This document shows, piece after piece, positions 26,624 to 35,698 of a stretch of DNA of 64,000 nt. The stretch is from positions 119,598 through 183,597 of the forward strand of contig CAVXNH010000089.1 of NCBI GenBank assembly GCA_963762885.1, read 5' to 3'. This DNA is from JASHVB01 sp963762885 (GTDB taxonomy: Bacteria; Pseudomonadota; Alphaproteobacteria; Acetobacterales; Acetobacteraceae). Position 1 is the first letter of the stretch. Every line of letters begins with the position of its first letter. The notes under the pieces were generated by a model that worked only from the letters and a program-made list of their open reading frames with translations, was not told the origin of the DNA and did not search any database. The position numbers and the translations under genes were made by a program.

Positions 26624-26875
26624 GTCATTGCGAGCGGAGCGAAGCAACCTCCCCCGAGAGATTTCCGGCATCATGCAGCAAACGCCACCTTGTCCGCATT
26701 CACCGCAAGCCACACCGTCATCCCCAAACTATACCGTCATCCCCGCGAAAGCGACCCAAGCGGTATGGGTCCGCGCTTTCGCGGGGATGACGATTCTTTA
26801 TGGCGTTTGCTACATAATGCCGGTGAGCTCGGTACCAACTCACGCAGGAGATTGCTTCGCTTCGCTTGCGATGAC
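26624..26875. repeat. Family A dispersed palindromic repeat, copy 2 (252 bp)
   Basis: It has the same order as copy 1: gtcattgcgagcg arm, gcaaacgcca, ccgcattcaccgcaa, core hairpin around 26735-26795, ctacataatgccgg, and inverse arm ending 26875. A short extra 'cgtcatccccaaactata' precedes the core. The region upstream of copies 1 and 2 also shares 'gttctgacc', so the element may extend ~30 bp further left. It fills most of the 501-bp gap between thiD and the response regulator. Confidence 0.78.
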
Positions 26876-26937
26876 AGCAGGACGACGGGCGCCGTCCGCA
26901 ACCGGACAGGTGTCCCGGAGTCGTAGTTCGCCTTCTG

Positions 26938-27774
26938 CTATGAACGGAAGGGGGCCTGCACATGGTGATTGAGCGGCCCGTGGCCCCTGCCGATCCCCGG
27001 CGCCGCCGCAATCGCCGCCCGCACATACGCGCGCGCCCGGAGCACGGCGTCGCGCAACGTCATGCCCTGCGCCAGGCCCGTCGCAATCGCACTGGCCAGT
27101 GTGCAGCCGGTACCATGCGTGTGGCGCGAGGCTATCCGCAGCGCAGTGAATTCCTCGCACCCATCCGCGGTTGCCAGCAGGTCCGTCACTGCGTCACCCT
27201 CCAGGTGGCCGCCCTTTAACATGACCGCCGGCACGCCCAATCGCAGCAATTCCGCCGCGGCGCGGCGCATCGCATCAATGTCGGAAATGGCGAAACCGCA
27301 CAGCACCTCGGCCTCGGGTAGGTTCGGGGTAATCACGCGCGACAGTGGTAGCAACAGCCGGATCAGCGCAGCGACTGCATCTTGCCTAAGCAGGGACGCG
27401 CCACCCTTGGCGATCATCACCGGATCGACCACCAACGGCACCCCTGGCGCATGCCGCGACAACACTTCGGCGATCGCCTCTATCGTTGCCGCGTCGCCCA
27501 GCATGCCGGTCTTGATCGCGTCGGCGCCTATGTCATCCAGCACCACCGCGATCTGACGTGCGACGAACTCAGGCGGCACGCGATGGATCGCGTGCACCGC
27601 CAAGGTGTCCTGCGCGGTTAGTGCGGTGATGGCAGTCGCCGCGTAGCCGCCGAGCATGGTGATCGTCTTGATGTCGGCCTGAATCCCCGCCCCGCCACCG
27701 GAATCCGACCCCGCGATAGCCAGAACCCTGCAAACGTTTCCGCCTCGGCGGGAGGCGGTTTCAGGGCCGGTCAA
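26938..27774 (-). CDS. thiD: Hydroxymethylpyrimidine/phosphomethylpyrimidine kinase
   Basis: ThiD phosphorylates the HMP moiety twice for thiamine synthesis. The ribokinase-like fold shows GSDSGGGAGIQADIKTITML near the N-terminus, MLGDAATIEAIAEV, VVDPVMIAKGGASLL, ITPNLPEAEVL and the anion-hole HGTGCTLASAIATGLAQGM. A TTG at 27774 overlapping the glmM stop (TTGA) gives 278 aa, the normal size, and is preferred to the GTG at 27819 inside glmM. It is the last gene of a leftward group with glmM and folP. Confidence 0.9.
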   Translation of the reverse strand: MTGPETASRRGGNVCRVLAIAGSDSGGGAGIQADIKTITMLGGYAATAITALTAQDTLAVHAIHRVPPEFVARQIAVVLDDIGADAIKTGMLGDAATIEAIAEVLSRHAPGVPLVVDPVMIAKGGASLLRQDAVAALIRLLLPLSRVITPNLPEAEVLCGFAISDIDAMRRAAAELLRLGVPAVMLKGGHLEGDAVTDLLATADGCEEFTALRIASRHTHGTGCTLASAIATGLAQGMTLRDAVLRARAYVRAAIAAAPGIGRGHGPLNHHVQAPFRS

Positions 27775-29141
27775 TCCACGTTTTCCCGCGCGTGTGCCAC
27801 GTCGGCGATAACGGCGCACAACTCGTCCACGACGCGGCCGACGATAGCCTCGCTCTCCGCCTCAGCCATCACACGCACCATCGGCTCAGTGCCGCTCTCA
27901 CGGATCAACAGCCGGCCGGCACCATGCAGCGACGCTTCCACAGCCGCGACCGCCTGCATCACGCGCGGATGCCGCAACGGCGAATCTCCGGTGAACCGAA
28001 CGTTTTTCAGCCGCTGCGGCAATGGCGCGAATACGCGACAGACCTCGCTCGCCGGCCGTCCCTGCTGGACGATCACCGCCAGCACCTGCAACGCAGCGAG
28101 CAACCCGTCGCCCGTGGTGGCGAAGTCAGACAGGACCACGTGGCCGGATTGCTCTCCACCCACATTCGCCCCCACTTCGCGCATCCGCTGCGCCACGTAG
28201 CGATCGCCGACCTGGGTGCGGTGCAACGCGAGTCCCGCGTCGCGCAGAAATCGTTCCAGTCCCAGGTTCGACATCACGGTTGCGACGATGCCACCGCCAT
28301 GCAGTGTACCTGCGTCGTCCCACGATCGGGCGATGAGCGCCAGAATCTGGTCGCCATCGATCAGTTCGCCTTGCTCATCCGCCATGACCACCCGGTCCGC
28401 GTCGCCATCCAGTGCGATACCGAGGTGCGCGCTATGCTCTATGACCTGGGCACAGAGAAACTCAGGCGTTGTCGAGCCGCAGCCGCGATTGATATTGAAT
28501 CCGTCCGGCGCGACACCCACCGGAATGACCGTGGCGCCCAGTTCCCACAGCACGGTCGGCGCGACGCGGTAACCGGCGCCGTTGGCACAATCGATGACGA
28601 TCTTCAGGTCGTCCAGCCGCAGACCACGTGGGAAACTCGCCTTTGCCGCCTCGATATAGCGGCCCCCGGCATCGTCCAGGCGCGAGGCCCGGCCCAGCGC
28701 GGTCGGCGAAGCAAGGCGTGTGGCGAACGTGCTGTCCATCATCGCCTCGATCTCCGCCTCGGTCGTGTCCGACAGCTTGGTGCCGTCGGGGCCGAACAGC
28801 TTTATGCCATTGTCCTCAAACGGATTGTGCGACGCGGAGATCATCACGCCGAGATCGGCACGCAGACTATGAGTCAGCATCGCGACCGCGGGCGTGGGCA
28901 GCGGCCCAAGCAGGGTAACGTCCATGCCCGCGCCGATGAAACCAGCCGTCAGGGCTGGCTCGATCATGTAGCCGGATAGCCGGGTGTCCTTACCGATCAC
29001 CACCCTATGGCGGTGATTGCCGCGGGTGAACAGCAGCCCAGCAGCCTGCCCTAGGCGCAACGCAATGCCCGCGGTCATAGGTTCGGTGTTAGCCTTGCCG
29101 CGGATGCCATCGGTGCCGAACAGGCGTTTGGTGCTGGTCAT
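27771..29141 (-). CDS. glmM: Phosphoglucosamine mutase
   Basis: The enzyme interconverts glucosamine-6-phosphate and glucosamine-1-phosphate for peptidoglycan and LPS precursors. The 456-aa product has LFGTDGIRGKAN at the N-terminus, the phospho-serine loop MISASHNPFEDNGIKLFGPD, the metal loop ALDGDADRVVMAD, the sugar-binding GGEQSGHVVLSDFATTGDG, and RESGTEPMVRVMAE. Start at ATG 29141. The folP-glmM neighbourhood is a classic bacterial arrangement. Confidence 0.95.
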   Translation of the reverse strand: MTSTKRLFGTDGIRGKANTEPMTAGIALRLGQAAGLLFTRGNHRHRVVIGKDTRLSGYMIEPALTAGFIGAGMDVTLLGPLPTPAVAMLTHSLRADLGVMISASHNPFEDNGIKLFGPDGTKLSDTTEAEIEAMMDSTFATRLASPTALGRASRLDDAGGRYIEAAKASFPRGLRLDDLKIVIDCANGAGYRVAPTVLWELGATVIPVGVAPDGFNINRGCGSTTPEFLCAQVIEHSAHLGIALDGDADRVVMADEQGELIDGDQILALIARSWDDAGTLHGGGIVATVMSNLGLERFLRDAGLALHRTQVGDRYVAQRMREVGANVGGEQSGHVVLSDFATTGDGLLAALQVLAVIVQQGRPASEVCRVFAPLPQRLKNVRFTGDSPLRHPRVMQAVAAVEASLHGAGRLLIRESGTEPMVRVMAEAESEAIVGRVVDELCAVIADVAHARENVD

Positions 29142-29205
29142 CCTGTCTCCATCGCGAAACGCGCGCCCGGTTTAGCGCGGAGGCGCATTGCCGGGAAAGC
29201 CTGCC

Positions 29206-30117
29206 TCATGCCGGGGAGACCAGGGCCTGCCATAACCTGACGGCCTGAGCAGTTTCCGCAACGTCGTGTACGCGCAGGATATGTGCGCCCTGGTGGACCG
29301 CAAACAGCCCGGCCGCCAGGGAGCCTGGTAGCCGCCGCAGGGGATCGGGCTCGCCGCCCAGGCGGCCGATAAACGATTTGCGCGAGACACCCACCACGAT
29401 GGGGCAGCGCAACACCGCAAGTTCGGGCAGGCGGCGCAGCACCTCGACCGAGTGCTGCGCCAGCTTGGCGAAGCCGATGCCGGGATCGATAGCAATCGAG
29501 TCTCGAGCGATTCCGGCATGCTCTGCCGCCGCGATGCGTTCCGCGAGCTCGCTTACGACTTCTCCGGCAATGTCGATGTACCGGGCGCATGCGTTCATCG
29601 TCGCCGGTTCGCCGCGCATGTGCATCAGCACAACCGGGCAACCGCGCGCCGCAACAAGGGCGGCGGCGGCAGGATCGTGCTTCAGGGCCGAGATGTCGTT
29701 GACAATGGCGGCGCCGGCATCCATTGCGGCGGCCATGGTCGCCGCGTTGCGCGTGTCGACCGACACGCGCACCCCCGCCTCGGACAGCCCGCAAATCACC
29801 GGCAGCACCCGCGTCTGCTCTTCTTCTGACGTAATCGGCTCGGCTTCCGGCCGCGTGCTTTCGCCGCCAACATCGATGATGTCGGCGCCTGCCGCGGCCA
29901 TCGCAAGTCCGGACGCTATCGCTCGCCCGGGGTCCAAATGCCGCCCACCATCGCTGAAGCTGTCAGGCGTGACGTTCAGTATCCCCATGAGGCGTGTCCG
30001 ATCCAGGGACAGCCCGGCCCAGGAGGGGGGCGGGAAGTGAAGGGGTTCTGCGAACCGAGGAGAATGAGGGGATTTGGCTCGCCCGGTCCCGATACCCTGT
30101 CGCGGACCCACCCTCAT
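29206..30117 (-). CDS. folP: Dihydropteroate synthase
   Basis: It condenses p-aminobenzoate with hydroxymethyl-dihydropterin diphosphate in folate synthesis and is the sulfonamide target. The 303-aa protein shows LMGILNVTPDSFSDGGRHLD, IIDVGGESTRPEAEPI, VSVDTRNAATM, VNDISALKHD, DPGIGFAKLAQHS and VGVSRKSFIGRL. The first ~40 residues before the core are not conserved. The start overlaps the stop of the GNAT gene by ATGA, indicating one transcript. Confidence 0.93.
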   Translation of the reverse strand: MRVGPRQGIGTGRAKSPHSPRFAEPLHFPPPSWAGLSLDRTRLMGILNVTPDSFSDGGRHLDPGRAIASGLAMAAAGADIIDVGGESTRPEAEPITSEEEQTRVLPVICGLSEAGVRVSVDTRNAATMAAAMDAGAAIVNDISALKHDPAAAALVAARGCPVVLMHMRGEPATMNACARYIDIAGEVVSELAERIAAAEHAGIARDSIAIDPGIGFAKLAQHSVEVLRRLPELAVLRCPIVVGVSRKSFIGRLGGEPDPLRRLPGSLAAGLFAVHQGAHILRVHDVAETAQAVRLWQALVSPA

Positions 30118-30671
30118 GCCCGTAGATGGTCAGGGATCCGCAGACCGAGGCGGGTCGGCACGTTCCACAACTCACGCACCTGTCGCGTTACGTGAAACCC
30201 CGCCCGCAGATAGGTCGGCAGAGCGCGCGCATGATCGGCGGTGCACGTGTTTACGGTCATCCCGCGCGCGCCTTGCCGCCACACGTTATCGACTGCCTGA
30301 CGCAGGAACGCGTAGCCCATGCCATTGCCGATCGCCCGCGGCATCAGGCCAAAGTACCCAAGGTTGACGTCCGGCCAGTAGCGCGCGTCGAGTTCGAAGA
30401 AGCCGGCTGGCTCACCCCTCGCGTAGAGCACATGAATTGTGATCAGCGGATCCCGCAGCAAGGCGGCCAGATCGTCGTCCGCCATCGCGCGGCGCAGCCA
30501 CCACAGGTAATCGGCACCCACGGTATTATAGAGGTAGCGGTAAAATGGCACGCTGGTTGCCTCGACCCGTACGACACGGCACCCGGGCGGCAGCGCGGGC
30601 GCCGCCTCGGCAGGCGGGCGATCCATCCGCAAGAAAGTAACAGTGACGCTGACACGCACCACCGGTTCCAT
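30114..30671 (-). CDS. GNAT-family N-acetyltransferase
   Basis: A 185-aa protein. The acetyl-CoA fold shows in VLYARGEPAGFFELDAR, NLGYFGLMPRAIGNGMGYAF, LRQAVDNVWRQGARGMTVNT and the closing AGFHVTRQVRELWNVP. The acyl-CoA loop reads PRAIGNGMG, close to the usual Q-x-x-G-x-G/A. The substrate is unknown. ATG 30671 is preceded by gagggg at a good distance and is preferred to 30695. Coupled to folP by ATGA. Confidence 0.75.
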   Translation of the reverse strand: MEPVVRVSVTVTFLRMDRPPAEAAPALPPGCRVVRVEATSVPFYRYLYNTVGADYLWWLRRAMADDDLAALLRDPLITIHVLYARGEPAGFFELDARYWPDVNLGYFGLMPRAIGNGMGYAFLRQAVDNVWRQGARGMTVNTCTADHARALPTYLRAGFHVTRQVRELWNVPTRLGLRIPDHLRA

Positions 30672-30716
30672 GCCGCTCGTTCCCCTCGGCGCCATGAGTG
30701 GCAGCCTAGCCGATGC

Positions 30717-32667
30717 CTAGTCGTCCAGGAAACTCCGGAGCTTCCGGCTCCTGCTAGGGTGCTTCAACTTCCGCAGGGCCTTTGCCTCGATCTGTCGTAT
30801 CCGCTCGCGAGTCACATTGAACTGCTGTCCGACCTCCTCCAACGTGTGGTCGGTGTTCATGCCGATCCCGAAGCGCATGCGCAGCACGCGTTCCTCGCGC
30901 GGCGTCAACGACGACAGCACACGCGTGGTCGCCTCGCGCAAATTCGCCTGGATCGCCGCCTCCAGCGGGATGACCGCCGCCTTGTCCTCGATGAAATCGC
31001 CCAGATGCGAGTCTTCCTCGTCCCCGATCGGCGTTTCCAGCGAAATCGGCTCCTTGGCGATCTTCAGGACCTTCCTGACTTTTTCCAGCGGCATGCCAAG
31101 CTTATCGGCAAGCTCCTCCGGCGCCGGCTCGCGGCCGATCTCGTGCAGCATCTGGCGCGACGTGCGCACCAGTTTGTTGATCGTCTCGATCATGTGCACG
31201 GGAATACGGATGGTCCGCGCCTGGTCGGCGATCGACCGGGTGATCGCCTGCCGGATCCACCACGTCGCATACGTGGAAAACTTATAGCCACGGCGGTATT
31301 CAAACTTATCGACGGCCTTCATCAACCCGATATTGCCCTCCTGGATCAGGTCGAGGAATTGCAGCCCGCGATTGGTGTATTTCTTGGCGATCGAGATCAC
31401 CAGGCGCAGGTTCGCCTCGATCATCTCCTTCTTCGCCCGGGCACTGTCCCGCTCGCCCCTGCTCACCGTATGGTAGACGCGGCGGAATTCGCTGATCGGC
31501 AGGCCGGCATCGTTCGCCACCGCCGCGATCTGCGCACGGACGTTGGCGATGTCGTTGGTATGCCGCGCGATGAACACCTTCCAGCCCTTGGCGGACAGGG
31601 TCGCCAGCTTGTCGGTCCAGTTCGGGTCGAGTTCGTCGCCGCGATAGTGCTTGAGGAACTCCTCCCGGGGAACCTTGCTGCCCTCGGCCATGCGCAGCAA
31701 CTGACCTTCCAGCGTGGTAAGCCGCTGGTTGAGCAATTTGAGCTGGGTTACCAATTCTTCGATGCGGTTATTGTGCAGGCGTACCTGGCCGACCTTCTGC
31801 ACCAGCTCTTCCCGCGACCGCTCATAGGTCTTCTCGGACCGCGAACTAAGGTCTTCGCCGGATGTCATTGTCTCCAGCCGGCGATACGACATCTTGTGCA
31901 GTTTCTTGTACAGGCCCTCGATCTCCTCGAAGGTCGCGAGAACCTTCGGGCTTCAGCTTTTCCTCCAGCGCGGAGAGCGATATCCCCGGGCCCTCGCCTT
32001 CTTCGTCGTCCAGATCGTCGCCAGCGTCGAACCCGGCGCCATTCGTCTCGGCCGGTGGCGGCGGCGGGACGGCGCCGTCGCCGGTTGGCGCGCCGGCCCC
32101 CTGCGTCGCTTCCAGGTCAACGATGTCCCGCAGCAGCATGCGGCCGGCCTTGAGCTGGTCGTGCCAGGAGATAATTGCCTTGAACGTCAGCGGACTTTCG
32201 CACAGCCCACCGATCATCATGTCGCGGCCGGCTTCGATGCGCTTGGCGATGGCGATCTCGCCCTCGCGCGACAGCAGCTCGACGCTGCCCATCTCGCGCA
32301 GGTACATGCGAACCGGATCGTCGGTACGGCCGAGGCTGGCCTCGTCCACGTTGCCGGTTGGCTCTTCCTCCGCCTCCTCCTCCGCCTTTTCCACCTTGAC
32401 CGGCGGCGCCTCGCCGTCCTCGGTTTCCTCGCCCTCGACGACCTGGATACCCATCTCGTTGAAGTTGGCCATCACGTCTTCGATCTGTTCCGAGCTGTTT
32501 TGCTCGGGCGGCAGAACGGTGTTCAGCTCGTCGAAGGTGATGTAGCCACGCTCCTTGCCGCGAGCGATAAGCCGTTTGACGGCGACGGTCTGTACGTCGA
32601 GCAAGGTGGATTCCACATCTTGCTCCGCCGTGACGGTTTCGGCGGATACGCTGGGCTTCGTCGCCAT
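30717..32667 (-). CDS. rpoD: RNA polymerase primary sigma factor RpoD (one frame change)
   Basis: Group 1 sigma-70. The N-terminal half (31846-32667 frame) holds region 1.1 (KRLIARGKERGYITFDELN) and region 1.2 (DPVRMYLREMGSVELLSREG). The C-terminal half has region 2 (ANLRLVISIAKKYTNRGLQF, FSTYATWWIRQAITRSIADQ), region 3 and region 4 (EEVGQQFNVTRERIRQIEAK). The halves join at ~31943, where one extra base in a cc/gg pair shifts the frame; removing it gives KPEVLATFEEIEGLY. The corrected length is ~650 aa. An acidic, Pro-rich insert (DDLDDEEGEGPG) lies between regions 1.2 and 2. It directs most housekeeping transcription. Confidence 0.92.
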
Positions 32668-32724
32668 CGCTAACGGCTCTCCTTCAGTCCCCGAGGCGGC
32701 CCGCCGGGCGCGATCCTCGCAATG

Positions 32725-34557
32725 CTACGCGGCAAGCTCGACACCGTCGGGCTCGCCGGACATCACCTTGTTCAATGCGGCTTTCAGGGACAGCGCACGG
32801 CGCTGGGTGTCCTGAGTGAGGTTCGCTGCGGCTTCGGATTCAGCCAATTTCACCTCTTCCCGCAGGTGGTCCAGGTTCAGGAACCCGAAGATATGCCACC
32901 ACCCGGCTTCAGCCTCCGCTGGCATCGCGGCGGGCGACGCGCAAGCGGGCAGCGGCACCGGCGCCCCCGCCAGGACTTGTTCGACATCCGCCCGCAATCC
33001 AGACAACGTGAGGTGGTCGATCAAGGCCCCCGAGTTCAAGCACGTCGGCGCGATCGGCCCACCCCCGGATGGCCTCGCGCAGCGCGGCCAGGGCGGGATC
33101 GAGCGCCATCGCGGCATAGGCGTGGTCGACGTCGTGCAGCAGGTTCGGATGGTGCAGCAGGATGGCGGTGAGGATGCGGGCGCGCTCATTGTCGGTGCGG
33201 CCAGCGGTGGGAAGCGGGCGAGGATGGACGCGGGCCGGCGGCTGGAACCTGGCCCCATCGCGCTGCGTGCCGTTGCGTCCGATGACGTTACGGGGGGTGT
33301 TGTTGCGCTCCGCATAGAAGCGGTCCAGCAGCACGCGGCGATACTCGCTGCCCAACGCACGATCGGGGATGCGGCGCGCCGCATCCTCCAGCCGGTGGCG
33401 CAGCATCGCGCGTTGCTCCGGGGTGGCCGCTCCGGCGGTCTCGCGCAGAAGATCGTACAGGGCATTGGCCAAGGGCCGCGCCATGCTCAGGATCGCCTGG
33501 AACCCCGTAACTCCCTGGCGCCGCACCAGAGTGTCGGGATCTTCGCCCGCCGGCAGCGTGGCAAGTTGCAGCGTGCGGTCTGGCGCCAGCATCGGCAAAG
33601 CAAGATCGGCGGCGCGCGCCGCGGCCCGGGCGCCGGCCGCGTCGCCGTCGAAGCACACCACCGGCGACGGCGACAGCCGCCACAACTCCTCCATCTGCTC
33701 TTCCGTCAGCGCGGTGCCCAAAGGAGCGACCGCGCCGCCGAACCCGGCCTGGTGCAGGGCGATAACGTCCATATAGCCCTCGACCACCACCAGCGATGCG
33801 CCGCCGCGCACCGCTCTCGGGCCAAGTCCAGCGCGTAGAGGTTACGGCGCTTGGAGAACAAATCGGTCTCCGGACCATTGACGTATTTCGGCTGGCCGTC
33901 GCCAAGGATGCGGCCGCCGAAGCTGATCACCCGCCCGCGGCGGTCCCGGATCGGGAACATCACGCGGTTGAAAAACAGATCGTAGGTGCGGCCGGTTGCA
34001 TCATCGCGTCGCATCAGCCCGGCTTCGATAAGCTGGTCCTGCGTTATGCCGTCGCGCGCGAGGTCGGCGATGAGCGCGCCGCGGCCTTCGCCCGACCAGC
34101 CAAGCCCAAATCGCTGGATCGTCTCGTCCGTCAGGCCGCGTCCGCGCAAATAGGCCAGTGTATGGCGGCCCTCCGGCAAAGCCAGCCGGCGCTGGTAGCT
34201 GGCCTGGGCCGCTTGCAGGACGGCGACCAGGTCGTGCTGCCGGCGTTCGGTCTCCGCCGCTTCGGGCGACGGCTTCGGCACCTCCAGACCCGCCTCGCCC
34301 GCCAATTGCTCGACCGCCTCCATGAAGCCGGCGCCCTGGGTCTGCATGACGAAGCCGATCGCATCGCCATGCGCGCCGCAGCCAAAGCAGTGGTAGCCGT
34401 CCTCGTAGACGTAGAAGCTTGGGGTCTTCTCATTGTGGAACGGGCAGCACCCCTTCATCTGCCGCCCCGAGCGGGCGAGCTTCACCCGCCGGCCGACCAC
34501 GGCAGCCAGCGGCGTACGGGCGCGCAGTTCTTCCAGGAAGGCCGGCGACAGCGCCAT
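32725..34557 (-). CDS. dnaG: DNA primase (two frame changes)
   Basis: It synthesises RNA primers at the replication fork. The N-terminal CHC2 zinc finger is clear (CCPFHNEKTPSFYVYEDGYH then CFGCG), followed by the catalytic core with DLFFNRVMFPIRDRRGRVIS and the Toprim pieces LVVVEGYMDVIALHQAG and PVVCFDGDAAGARAA. The C-terminal helicase-binding part ends ALNKVMSGEPDGVELAA. Frame breaks near 33822 (gagcggtg for gaggcggtg) and 33035 (a G/C run) are single-base losses; correcting them gives ~610 aa. It lies directly upstream of rpoD in the same direction, the common dnaG-rpoD order. Confidence 0.9.
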
Positions 34558-34565
34558 CAGATTTG

Positions 34566-34628
34566 GTTCTCCCCCTCCGCTTGAGGGCTTGGGCCGCGAA
34601 GCGGACCAAGGCTGGGGGGAGGGGAAGC
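34566..34628. repeat. Family B-like palindromic repeat between dnaG and yqeY
   Basis: Opposed ctccccctccgcttgagg and ggctggggggaggggaag blocks flank ttgggccgcgaagcggaccaa, itself a near-palindrome. It resembles the outer blocks of the elements at 4285 and 22081 but has a different centre. In the leftward transcript it separates yqeY from dnaG. Confidence 0.5.
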
Positions 34629-34645
34629 TCTTGTATATTCCCTGG

Positions 34646-35101
34646 TCACGACAGCCGCGCCTTCACCAGCGCCCCGGCTTTCGCCATATCCAGTGTGGCG
34701 GCGTGCTTCGCCCGCAGCGCGGCCATGACCTTGCCCATCTCCTTGATGCCGGTGGCGCCAGTCTCCACCACGGCAGCGTCGATCGCCTGCGCCATCGCCG
34801 CATCGTCCAACTGCTGCGGCAGGAAGCTCTCGATCACGGCGATCTCGGACTCTTCCTTGTCCACCAGGTCCTGGCGATTGCCCTGGCGATACAGGTCCAC
34901 CGACTCGCGGCGCGACTTCACCATGCCGCGCAGCATCGCCAGCACCTCCTCGTCCGGCACCTTGTCGATGCCCTTGGGGCGGGCGGCGATGTCGATGTCC
35001 TTCAGCCGCGCCAGGATCATCCGCAGGATGGAAGTGCGCGCCGGCGTGCCGGCCTTCATCGAGGCTTTCAACTGGTCGGTGAATTGCTCGCGTAGTGCCA
35101 C
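34646..35101 (-). CDS. YqeY/GatB-tail family protein
   Basis: A 151-aa all-helical protein related to the C-terminal tail domain of GatB. Hallmarks: LREQFTDQLKASMKAGTPAR, ILRMILARLKDIDIA, the middle KSRRESVDLYRQGNRQDLVD, EIAVIESFLPQQLDD and MGKVMAALRAKHAATLDMAK. The GTG at 35101 gives the normal length and N-terminus; the frame extends to 35224 only through non-conserved residues. It sits between the GFA gene and dnaG, a frequent alphaproteobacterial neighbourhood. Its function is thought to relate to tRNA-dependent amidation. Confidence 0.85.
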   Translation of the reverse strand: MALREQFTDQLKASMKAGTPARTSILRMILARLKDIDIAARPKGIDKVPDEEVLAMLRGMVKSRRESVDLYRQGNRQDLVDKEESEIAVIESFLPQQLDDAAMAQAIDAAVVETGATGIKEMGKVMAALRAKHAATLDMAKAGALVKARLS

Positions 35102-35129
35102 GGCGCCGTCCCCTGCAAAAAATCGTCCT

Positions 35130-35615
35130 CTATATATTAGGCGGTTTCCAGTCGGCTGGCGTGTCGTAATCGGGATGCTGGCGGCCGATGATGGTGCGCG
35201 TCGCCAATTGCTCCGTGGTCGCATCCGGCAGCCGCCCGGGCATCAGCTCGGCCACCCACCCCAGCCTGCTCTCGATGCCGAAATTGCGCCGCGGCGGGAC
35301 CGCGGACGGGTCGTCCAGGCTGCCGATCGTCACCTCCATATACGGCGCGTCCAGATAGCGGAACGTCAGCGGCGTGCCGCACGCGGCACAGAAGTCCCGG
35401 CACGACGCCGAGGAACTGCGGAACGATGCCGGCTGTCCCCGAGTCCATGCCAGATCTGATTTGGCGAACTTGGCCAGCGCGGCAAACGGCCCGCCGACCG
35501 CCTTCTGGCACATGCGGCAATGGCATACGCTGCCCTCGGGTATGGCATACAGCGCATAGCGCACGGAGCCGCACTGGCAGCCGCCGGTGGCGACGATCGG
35601 ACGCATGTCTGTCAT
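35130..35615 (-). CDS. GFA family (CENP-V/glutathione-dependent formaldehyde-activating fold) protein
   Basis: A 161-aa zinc protein. Metal-binding cysteines are visible as GGCQCGSVRY (13, 15), CHCRMCQKAVGG (31, 33, 36) and FCAACGTPL (76, 79). The fold was named for bacterial enzymes that condense formaldehyde with glutathione, but most members have no proven activity. It starts at ATG 35615 and is divergent from carA; the 80-bp gap between them must hold both promoters. Confidence 0.85.
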   Translation of the reverse strand: MTDMRPIVATGGCQCGSVRYALYAIPEGSVCHCRMCQKAVGGPFAALAKFAKSDLAWTRGQPASFRSSSASCRDFCAACGTPLTFRYLDAPYMEVTIGSLDDPSAVPPRRNFGIESRLGWVAELMPGRLPDATTEQLATRTIIGRQHPDYDTPADWKPPNI

Positions 35616-35698
35616 ACGCGCCTCCTTTTCCGGAAAAAACTTCCCGGCCCGGTCAGGCCCGCTTGTTGTGGGAAATTGCTTCCCATATAAGCCTCCTC

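Noticed and set aside
30126..32153. 675-codon open frame on the plus strand
   Set aside because: It is antisense to the GNAT gene and rpoD, which have clear protein families; no domain is visible in the opposite frame.
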